Assembly: GCA_030686995.1 (NCBI GenBank)
Contig: CM060694.1
Coordinates: 89,704,762 to 89,768,761 of the forward strand
DNA: 64,000 nucleotides
Direction: 5' to 3'
Source of the DNA: Artemisia argyi
Taxonomy: Eukaryota; Streptophyta; Magnoliopsida; Asterales; Asteraceae
Shown here: in pieces, positions 55,087 through 64,000 of the stretch
How positions within the stretch are numbered: position 1 is the stretch's first letter
How the letters are laid out: every line of letters starts with the position of its first letter
Notes under the pieces: generated by a model
The model's input: only the letters and a program-made list of their open reading frames with translations
Databases searched by the model: none
What the model was told of the DNA's origin: nothing
Translations under genes and position numbers: made by a program

Positions 55087-55583
55087 CAAAAGTTCTTTAT
55101 AGATCCAACTTTTACCATAGAACCCATCAAGCAATTTTAGCCACTCATTTTTTTTATCAAAATAAAAAAACAAACTTTCACCCTTTTTTTAAAACTTAAA
55201 TATTTCGCAAACAGTAAATCGTCACACTACAAAAAAAATATCATCGCAACGAGAATTAAATTATCTTTCTATAGACATACATTGTTATATACTTTCGACG
55301 AACTTTTTTTTCGATAAACTTTTTTTTTCGCCCAGAAAAATCATATATGATTCGTAAGAATCATATATGATTTGTAAGAATCGAATCATATATGATTTTT
55401 TACGAATCATATATGATTCTTTCTGGGCGGAAATTAAAAAAATAAAAATTCGTCGAAAGTATATAACAATGCATATCTATAGAAAGATCATTTAATTCTC
55501 GTCGCGATGGTATTTTTTTTTTTAGCCTTGAAGATTTACATATGTTGTTTTGAAAAAAAAGATGAAAAATATAAATGGGTGAC
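55087..55583. mobile_element. Foldback MITE, copy 2 (interrupted)
   Basis: Opposite orientation to copy 1. Left arm with CATAGAACCCATCAAGC, arms with ATCGCAACGAGAATTAAAT and TCTCGTCGCGATGG, centre with four ATCATATATGAT units (55340-55425). The right arm stops at ATAAATGGGTGAC, where the Athila-type LTR begins. Confidence 0.75.
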
Positions 55584-58500
55584 TGATGAGTGCTCAAACA
55601 CTCATCGTTTTTGATATATTTAAACTGCCAAAACGCACAAAAACAATCAAAAAGATATCAAAATACTTAAATTATCCCAGGGATTGTGTTTTATGTGTTT
55701 TAAAAGCAAAATGTGCAAAAACAAATAAAAAACGTACAAAGTTTGCAGTATTTGCAGTTTCAGTCCCCCAAGTTTCAAAACTTGTCAATTTTAGTCCCTA
55801 TGCATTTATTTTAAAAGGAAAAGTCAACCCAAGGTTTTAAAAGTCAAAAATCACTAAATATTACACTTGGGTCACAAGTTTTCCAAAAATTACATGTTTA
55901 GTCCCTGAAAATCCAAAAATGGCAAATTAGGTCCCTGGGAAGTTTTGAAATTTTGAAAAATGGAAAATTGGAAAATTTGGTCCTTGTATGATTGGTATTG
56001 GCAACATTGGTCCTTATGGTTACTTTGGGAAATAATCTACATCAGCCCCTCAACTTTGGAGGAATTACAAAATTGGCCCTTGATAACATACCACCAAACC
56101 GGACCCTTTTGTTATAATTAAACCCAAAACCAAAACCCCATTTACCCCATCCAGTCCACCCATTACTCAGGCCCAACCCTTAGCCCATTTTCCCTTTTGA
56201 TATAAAAGCTTGGGTCAAACAGTCAACCGGGTCAAACCCCGGTCAACTCCTTCTTCCCACCAACATGACCGCGCAAAACCAGGGAATACTCATCCCCCCT
56301 CCTCACCTTTTTCCAACAAAATCCCCCCCACAATTAATGCCCTCACCTAACTAACCCACCACAATAACTCCCCACACCAACCCCCCACCAGAACCACTAA
56401 TTTTACCCCGAATTGTTTTTGGCGGGAAAACCTAATCAAAGGCTAGGAATGATTATAATGCAATTGGACGCTTGGGATTTGGTCAAAGGTCATCAAGAAA
56501 GCCATGGGAACTCTCATTGTGGACCAGGAACCCATGTGGAAGACTTAGTCTAGTTTTTTTTAGCTCGATATAAAAGGAAGCTCATAGAAGCTTAGTGTGT
56601 GTGTAATTTTAGTTTTTAATATTGTAATAGTTTATTTAACACTTGTAATCTGTTTTTAATTAATGAAAAGTCCAGTTTAAGTTTTTTTGCTTGTTTCTCA
56701 AAATTCAAGATTCTACCAAATATTTGATTCTCATTATTAAGCTTTGTAGTGTCAAAAAGCAGTTTGAAAACTCTTAATAGCTCACATAAAAAGTTTTTAG
56801 AAACCTTACAAGCTTCTACAACATCCAGTGATTCAGATTAAGAAAATAGTATCAAAAATGTAAGAAAAATAAAAATAAAATAAAAAGTGGAAAAAGGTTG
56901 AAGCAGCTTGGAATCTTGGTGACTTTTGGATTGCAGAGGGTATTAGTGGTTTGTGGAAACCAATAGGATTGTTACTCAGTTCTTGGTTGGTGATCTTAGC
57001 TTGGATAGCTTTTTGTAAGTTCTTAGCTCCATTTTTAATCCCACTGAGTTAGTGCTTGATTCTGCTTAGTTTTGAAATTTGTGTGTTTATTAGTTGTAGT
57101 TTAGTTCAATTGCAGCTTAATATTCGATAAGTATAGCTTAGATTTGCTTGTTACTCATTGTGCCTATTTAACTGTCATGTTTCTATCATCAAGAGATTTT
57201 AATTGTTTGTAGTCTTTGCCTGTGTATTTTCTAGTCCAACATCACCTATTAAAACATGATAAATCAGTAGGGGTGTTTTTGTAGATTGAAACCTTATTTA
57301 GTCTCTAAAAACATCACACCAGTCACCAAGAGGGGTGTTTGGCTTTGATTGTTTCAGCAGGGCGAGGGTGGTTTTTGTGATTGTGAATCATCAAGACCAT
57401 CTCAAGTAGGTATATTAGAACATTTTAGACCATAAAATTAGTGACCAAGTGAGTAGAAGTCAAAATCATAGGTAATTAGGCTTAATCACCACCTGAGGTG
57501 ACAGTTAGCATTCACCAAGCTTCATATTAACTTAGAGATACAAGTTCTTGCTAAATCTAAGCTTATTGTGTTATAATTAATCCAACCAAGTAATAAAATC
57601 AGTGATCATAACTCATAGAAGTCAACTCTTAAAGTTTGTCAAAAAGTCAAAAGAGCCAAACTCAGATTTTCATCAAATTAGCAAGATTTAATTTGATTTT
57701 TGTGTTGAGATTCAAGACTTGAAATTTGTTGTGTGTTTACACTATCAGCTGAACTTTGGATTTTTATAATTGTTATAATTTTGTGATTTTTTCTTGGGTA
57801 CTAAAATACCCCTTGAAGTTGACTGCAGGGCAAAGACCTTGCCCTGTCTCAGCAGACTTGTTTCACTCACCCACCTTTGGTGGTGTTTTGTGACTGACCC
57901 AGTGGGTCCCACACCTCCTACTTGGCACCATTCAACCCCCCTCCTACCCAGGATCAAGGGTTGACCTTTTGTTTGACCTTAAGACCAGTGGGCCCCACTT
58001 AACTTTGTGCCCAAAGTCTGTCCCATAACTGCCTCAGAATGGAATAAGCAAACAGCTTATTTGTGATTATTGGCTTATTGAAGCCACTTAATTGGCTTAT
58101 TCTTGCTTATTCAGGTTATACTAACTCAGAGAAACCAAAAGTTATCATTGTGGACCCCACACTCTTCATTTGAGCTTATTTACACCCTTAGTCAACAAAA
58201 GTCAACTAAGTGGACAAATAAGCACTCAAAGTGCTTATTTCTGGATTGTGTGAAAAGTGTTTTTATTAAAAGTCTTTATTTTTAGTGTATATTCAGTTTG
58301 GAAAAAGAAAAAACCAAAAAAACTCAACTTTAATATTAGTGATAGCTTCTATTTAATATGATTTATCAATTTTAATTTTCTTTTTAGCTTATTTATAAGC
58401 AATATATCAATTTGATATTTTTAGAAATTCTCTTTTAGGTTAAAGTAATTTTATAAATTTTTCCAGATTTTTATTTTGTCTTTTAGTGGTTTTTATAATT

Positions 58501-59318
58501 AATTCTAGTTTAATTAAGTTTTAATTAATATTAAGTAATTAAATAGCATAATTAGATTTTATAAAGTATAACCTAGTTTTTATAATTTTTCTAGCTTTTA
58601 TTTTAGTTAAAACATTTTTACAAATTTTTCTAGAATTTATATTACTCATTTTCTATTTTTTATAATATAATTAGTTTAATTAGAAATTAATAAGTAATTA
58701 GGTTAATAATTAGTGAATTAGTTTAAAAATACATAAAATAAACTTTTTATAATTTTTTAAGATTCCTGTAATGGTTAATTAGATTTATAAAATTTTTCTT
58801 AATTATCTAAGTCGTTTTAGTATTTTTAATAATTCTAATTAATTTAATTAGTAATAAATAGATAATTAGTAATTAATTAATAATAAATAATTAAATAGTG
58901 TAAAAATAGTTTTTAATTTTCTTAAAATTTTCTTTAATTAATAGGATTGTAAAAATAATAATTTTACATTTGTAACCTTTCCAGTCCATCAGTTGTACTT
59001 TTCAATTTGTTCGTCTGTGTACGTTTTTAATTAAAACGTACGTTTTTAAGTTTTAGCTCAAATCGTTGTAATCTCAATTCCCGTAATCAATCACGTAGCT
59101 TTCCTAAGCTATCTTTGTTAATAATTTTCAAATAATTCATATTACAATCCTTTCCTGTGAATAATTACCCGATCACTAATACGCTAAAGTTACAATTCAC
59201 ACTTCAACGGGACTTAACGACCTGGTGATACCTTATATTACCCGGAGCATTGATCTAGACTATTTGACTTTGTTGACCATTCCTTGGTCAATATAAGTTG
59301 GTGGTTTAGCGTCAATCA
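55584..59318 (+). repeat. Putative 5' LTR, about 3.7 kb
   Basis: From TGATGAG (inside a perfect small inverted repeat GATGAGTG/CACTCATC, 55585-55607) to GTCAATCA, five bases before the PBS. No ORF of note. A TATA box (TATAAAA, 56569-56575) lies about 1 kb from the start; the last 1 kb is extremely A/T-rich (58300-58980). The length is unusual and unproven because the 3' LTR is outside the window; a nested insertion would also explain it. Confidence 0.6.
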
Positions 59319-59323
59319 ATTTT

Positions 59324-59341
59324 TGGCGCCGCTGCCGGGGA
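59324..59341 (+). other. Primer-binding site (Athila type)
   Basis: TGGCGCCGCTGCCGGGGA, complementary to the 3' end of tRNA-Asp; the same sequence serves the nested element at 25151. Confidence 0.9.
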
Positions 59342-59868
59342 AGTGTGCGCGTTTCTATAGCGTTATTTGAGATTAGTATTATCTCACCTCACTCACTGTA
59401 CAAATACCACCACTTGTGTATATTTTCATAATCAAAACCCACAAAAGTCATTAACACTTTTCCTAAAGTGTTAAAACACCAAAAAAATTAAAAACAACAA
59501 AACAGATCGTAACGTTTTCTAAATCGGTTATCTTTTAAGGTGATTCTTAAAGAAAAACGATTTTGGTAAACGAAACGACACCAAAAATATTTTCCAAAAG
59601 TTTTTAAACCCATACACAAAACACAAAAACATTCGTCTTTTCTTGTGAATAATAATTACATAAAAACCAACCGTCGCAAACCAAGACAAAACACCTACTA
59701 ACTGGGGGTGTGAACATAATAAGTTCCCAAACGAAAGATAAAAACTTGCCTTTGTATCCCTGTAGGTGGTGTACCTTTCTTAAAGAAGCCACTTACTTGC
59801 GATTATTGGTTTAAGTTCACTGTTGATTTGCCTCGATTTTTGTTTTGATTGGTTTTTATCTCTAGTGC
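59342..59868. other. Leader between PBS and gag
   Basis: About 530 bp, non-coding, A-rich, as is usual for the Athila leader. Confidence 0.6.
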
Positions 59869-61533
59869 ATGCGCACTCGTTCTTCAAGGTCCACGAGCCC
59901 ATTACGTGAGCTTGTTCGGAAACCTAGAAGACCTCGTCGACGTTCAGCACCAACAGTCGGATCTGAGATCCGTACTGTTGCCACACCCACTGTCAACATG
60001 GCAGAAGACCGTCCCATGTGTGAACTTCTCCAAGCACCCATCGAGGGTTACGGAGATGCCATTGTTGTTCCAGCCATCGTGGCTGATAATTTTGAGCTCA
60101 AAACCGGGTTACTCAATCTTGTAACCTCAAGTCAATTTTACGGTTTTGAGAGGGACGATCCTCATGCTCATATTCGATGGTTCAATAAAATCACATCAAC
60201 CATCAAGTACAAAAATGTCCCGTGTGAAGCAATCAAACTCCTTCTCTTCCCATTCTCCCTGGAGGGATAAGCCCGGATTTGGCTTGAAAAACAACCTCCA
60301 CGATCTATTGAGACTTGGGAAGATCTTGTCAAAAAGTTTGTGAATGAATTCTTCCCACCTTCCAAGACCACGAGTCTTAAGAACGAAATCACCAAGTTCA
60401 CTCAAAAATACGATGAATCTTTTGGTGAAGCGTGGGATCGTTTCAAAGAATTACTTCGCAAGTGTCCACATCATGGTTTCTCTGAGTTGATGCAACTCCA
60501 TACTTTTTACAATGGCGTGAGCCAAGCTGATCAGGATTCTCTCAATGCCTCCGCGGGAGGTAATTTTTTGAGTATAACCACAAAAGAAGCTTTGCAAATC
60601 ATAGAAAACAAGTCTAAGGTCCACTCTACACGAAGCAAACCGATTGTTTCTCAAATCAATGCGGGTCCTTCTACTTCATCTTCTGTGGGTCAATCTAGCA
60701 CGGATGCTAAGCTTGACAAGCTCACTGAAGCGATCCAAGCTTTGGTTCTCGCCCAAACAAAGAAAGTCTCATTTCCACAACATCCTCCCCCTGCTGAGGT
60801 TAAAAAAGTGGAAGTCTGTGTGACTTGTGGTGGGCCGCATGCCTACTACAATTGCACAGCTACTGATGGTACTCCATATGAAGCTAATGCTGTTGTCGGG
60901 TCCCAAAATCAAGGAGGCAATCAATACCATCCTCCTATGGACCCGAACTATCGTCCTCACCATTATCCTGGACCTCCTGGTTTTAACCAAAACCAAAATG
61001 TCCAAAACCGTGGCCAAAACCAAAATAAAGTGAACCAAGGTTATCAAAACCAAAGTAACTTCAATCAGGGTCACGGTTTCCAAAATCAAAACCAAGGTTT
61101 CCAAAATCAAGGTTTCCAACATCAAGGAAACTATAACCGGAACCAAGGTCAGGGTAATTTCAATCCCGGGAACTTTCATGGAAACAATCACCAGAATCAA
61201 GGAAATTTCCATCATCAAAACCAAGGAAATTTCAATCAAGGCCCCAACCCGAACAATCGAGCCCCAAATATTCCTAATCCGAATCAAGCCATTGTTCCAA
61301 CCGGGCCTTCATCTGATGAGTTGTTGAAGCAATTCATGAAGTCCCAAGAAGAGTTGAACAAGATGCTGGTCAGCCAGATTTCTGACATCAAGAAGTCTTT
61401 AAATGATCGACCCTCGGGCTCAGGTACGACTTTACCGAGCAACACGATCGCTAACCCGAGGGGCGATGCTAAGGCGATCACAACAAGAAGTGGTGCTTCA
61501 TATGATGAACCCGCGATTCCTACTATTCCCTAA
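59869..61533 (+). pseudogene. Athila-type gag (one stop)
   Basis: Starts MRTRSSRSTSPLRELVRK, basic. Capsid-like domain from about 60090 (LVTSSQFYGFERDDPHAHI) through FVNEFFPPSKT, WDRFKELLRKCPHHGF and LNASAGGNF. A TAA at 60268 (SLEG*ARIWL) is the only stop before 61531. A zinc-knuckle-like CVTCGGPHAYYNC (about 60817) has CX2CX3HX4C spacing. Then residues from about 60970 to 61280 form an Asn/Gln/Gly/Phe-rich low-complexity region. The frame ends at 61533, where pol continues one frame over. Confidence 0.88.
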
Positions 61534-63934
61534 ATCCAAAACTTCTATTCCCTATCCATCACGTCTCAGTGAACAAAAGCTCCGCGAAAAAGCTAATCAC
61601 CAAATGGATAAATTTTTCCAAATCTTCCAAGATTTGCATTTTGATATCAGCTTCGCGGATGCTATTCTCTTGATGCCCAAGTTTGCATCAACAATCAAAA
61701 ATTTGTTGAGTAATAAAGAAAAATTATTTGAGATGGCAAGAACTCCTCTGAATGAGAACTGCTCTGCGGTTCTTTTAAAAAAGCTTCCTGAAAAGCTTGG
61801 AGATCCCGGGAAATTTCTCATTCCTTGTACCTTCCCGGGTATGGTTGATTGCTTCGCCCTGGCCGATCTAGGTGCTAGCATCAACCTGATACCATATTCT
61901 GTGTGGAAGAAACTTTCTCTTCCCGAACTCACTCCCACGTGCATGACTTTAGAGCTTGCCGATCATTCGATTTCTCGTCCCATTGGCATTGCCGAGGACG
62001 TATTTGTTAAAGTGGGAAAGTTCCATTTTCCGACAGATTTTGTGATTGTTAACTTTGATGCCGATTCAAGGGTCCCTCTCATTCTTGGGAGGGGGTTCCT
62101 TAGAACTGGGCACGCTCTTATCGATGTATTCGAGCATGAGATCACATTACGTGTTGGGACGGAAGCTATTACCTTCAACCTAAATCAAACATCGAGATAC
62201 TCCTCCAATTATGATTGTGAGTCGGTGAATCAAATTGATGTCATCGATGTTGCTGCTGAGGAGTATGCCCAAGAGATTTTAGGTTTCATTGATGATTCTT
62301 CGAGTGAAAACCTCACTCAATCTTCTCATCCCATCATAGCCAATTCTTCTCCTTCCCTCACTCCGTTTGAGGGAAGTGACTTCATCTTAGAAGAAATGGA
62401 GGCGTTTCTCAAAAGTGACTCGATTCCCGATGGAGTCGATAACCAAGAGATCGACCTCGAGAGGGATATTCTCGTGCTTGAAAAATTGTTAAACGAAGAT
62501 CCCTCTCCTCTTTCTGTTCTACCACAACAACTTCATAAGGAGGAAGTCAAAAATGTTGAGAAAACTGATGACTTCCCCGAGGTTGAACTTAAGGACTTGC
62601 CGCCTCATCTTGAATATGCATTTCTGGAAGGTGATGATAAATTACCCGTCATAATTGCCAAAGACTTAAGTGATGAGGAAAAGGCTGCTCTTATCAAGGT
62701 TTTGAAGTCTCATAAACAAGCCATTGCTTGGCGACTCTCCGACATCAAGGGCATTGACCCTGAATTTTGTACACACAAGATTTTAATGGAGGACGTCTTC
62801 AAACCTGCAGTCCAACAACAAAGGAGGGTGAATCCAAAAATTCACGAGGTTATCAAACAAGAGGTTTTAAAACTTCTTGATGCCGGATTGATTTACCCTA
62901 TCTCGGACAGTCCTTGGGTCAGCCCAATCCATTGTGTTCCAAAAAAGGGTGGCATTACCGTTGTCACAAATGAGGAGAATGAGTTGATTCCAACTCGTTT
63001 GGTTACGGGTTGGCGCGTCTGCATTGATTATCGTAAATTGAATGACGCCACCCGTAAGGATCATTTTCCTCTGCCCTTTATGGATCAGATGCTCGAGAGA
63101 TTAGCGGGGAATGAGTATTATTGCTTCCTCGATGGTTTCTTGGGTTACTTTCAGATTCCCATTGACCCGCAAGACCAAGAAAAGACCACTTTTACGTGCC
63201 CCTATGGAACCTTCGCATATAAACGTATGCCATTTGGCTTATGTAATACTCCGGGCACGTTTCAAAGATGTATGATGGCCATTTTTTCCGACATGATCGG
63301 TAAAAGTATGGAGGTCTTTATGGACGATTTCTCGGTCATTGGGGATTCGTTTAAAACATGTCTCTCCCATTTAGACAGCATGCTAAAACGTTGTGAAGAC
63401 ACAAAGTTGTGTCTAAATTGGGAGAAAAGTCACTTTATGGTCAAAGAGGGCATTGTCCTCGGCCATAAAATTTCAAAAAACGGGATTGAGGTTGACCGTG
63501 CCAAAGTGGACGTCATTGCAAAATTGCCTCATCCCACGACTGTGAAAGGTGTTAGGAGTTTTTTGGGTCACGCCGGTTTCTATCGTAGGTTTATTCAAGA
63601 TTTTTCTAAAATCGCCCGGCCTATGACCCATCTCCTCGAAAAGGATGCTCCTTTTATCTTCTCCCCTGAGTGCATCGAAGCCTTTGAAACATTAAAGAAA
63701 AGGCTTACAGAGGCACCGATTCTTGTTGCCCCCGATTGGGACTTGCCCTTCGAGCTCATGTGTGATGCTAGTGATTATGCTATAGGGGCAGTCTTGGGGC
63801 AACGCAAAACAAAACATTTTCAGCCTATACACTATGCCAGCAAGACTATGACCGAGGCTCAAAGTCATTACACCACCACTGAGAAAGAATTATTAGCTGT
63901 GGTGTATGCTTTTGAAAAATTCCGGCCAACTTGA
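61534..63934 (+). CDS. Athila-type pol: protease, RT, start of RNase H
   Basis: Open from gag's end to 63934. The ATG at 61403 lies within gag in another frame, so recognisable homology starts near 61535 (SIPYPSRLSEQKLREK). Protease: FALADLGASINLIPYSVW (Asp about 61864) and VPLILGRGFL. An acidic linker follows (about 62210-62560). RT: AGLIYPISDSPWVSP, CIDYRKLNDATRKDHFPLPF, GTFQRCMMAIF and FMDDFSV (about 63313-63333; the Athila form of YxDD). RNase H begins FELMCDASDYAIGAVLG. The frame ends FEKFRPT, and the expected next block (IVYTDHSALKYLF) runs on in another frame to the window end, so there is a frameshift near 63926. Integrase is outside. Confidence 0.88.
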
Positions 63935-64000
63935 TTCTGACTAAAAGCATAGTGTATACGGATCACTCGGCTTTGAAGTATCTATTTGCAAAACAAGATG
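63926..64000 (+). pseudogene. Athila-type RNase H continuation in shifted frame (cut by window)
   Basis: LILTKSIVYTDHSALKYLF follows at about 63930-63990 in a frame different from the preceding ORF; a one-base change near 63926 explains this. Continues beyond the window. Confidence 0.75.

Larger units (their letters stand above)
55584..64000 (+). mobile_element. Athila-type Ty3/gypsy retrotransposon, left part
   Basis: Starts TGATGAGTGCTCAAAC; PBS at 59324; gag, protease, RT and start of RNase H follow; the element leaves the window at 64000. The Athila assignment rests on the tRNA-Asp PBS, the gag sequence (WDRFKELLRKCPHHGF, LNASAGGNF) and RT with FMDDF. It is inserted in foldback copy 2. 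Confidence 0.85.

Overview
The window looks like eudicot nuclear DNA, most likely from the daisy family (Asteraceae). The evidence is nested LTR retrotransposons, a LINE, MITEs and a Helitron, AT-rich intergenic DNA, plant primer-binding sites, and coding remnants resembling families I know from Tanacetum- or Chrysanthemum-type genomes. The family-level placement is inference. I see one convincing host gene, an intronless DREB-type AP2/ERF transcription factor on the minus strand (12792-13322).

Layout. 1-7505: right-hand part of a Tat-lineage Ty3/gypsy element (element A) with pol on + and, downstream, a four-exon gene on the opposite strand with its own TATA box. 7506-14726: host island with the ERF gene. 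14727-31006: a complete but decayed relative (element B; TSD TTGAA), whose antisense gene is split by a younger, polymerase-less element (23739-30037, TSD GAGGG). 32737-36219: a 5'-truncated LINE with a 13-bp imperfect TSD. 36234-42399: intergenic DNA with small DNA transposons (a TTC-flanked MITE, a hairpin-forming foldback MITE and a Helitron). 42400-51506: a complete, recent Ty1/copia element (TSD CTTTA). 51512-55583: intergenic DNA with a roughly 1-kb direct duplication and two more foldback copies. 55584-64000: left part of an Athila-type Ty3/gypsy element with a putative 3.7-kb LTR, gag and most of pol; it runs off the window.

Relative ages, from hand-counted LTR differences (approximate): element B about 20/490, the element nested in it about 35/1404, copia about 10/734. 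The order agrees with the nesting. Most coding regions carry stops or frameshifts, many of the CGA>TGA, CAA>TAA, CAG>TAG and TGG>TAG type expected from deamination of methylated DNA.

The most interesting signals are: (1) the spliced antisense gene, whose splice sites and minus-strand TATA box are kept in both Tat elements; (2) an array of TGACGNCGTCA palindromes in the LTR promoter of the nested element, plus repeated polypurine tracts inside it; (3) a 45-bp near-perfect hairpin beside the ERF gene; (4) a TTTCTGCTGAT motif shared by copia LTRs and coding sequence; (5) a diverged segmental duplication linking about 7.8-8.5 kb with 36.8-37.4 kb.
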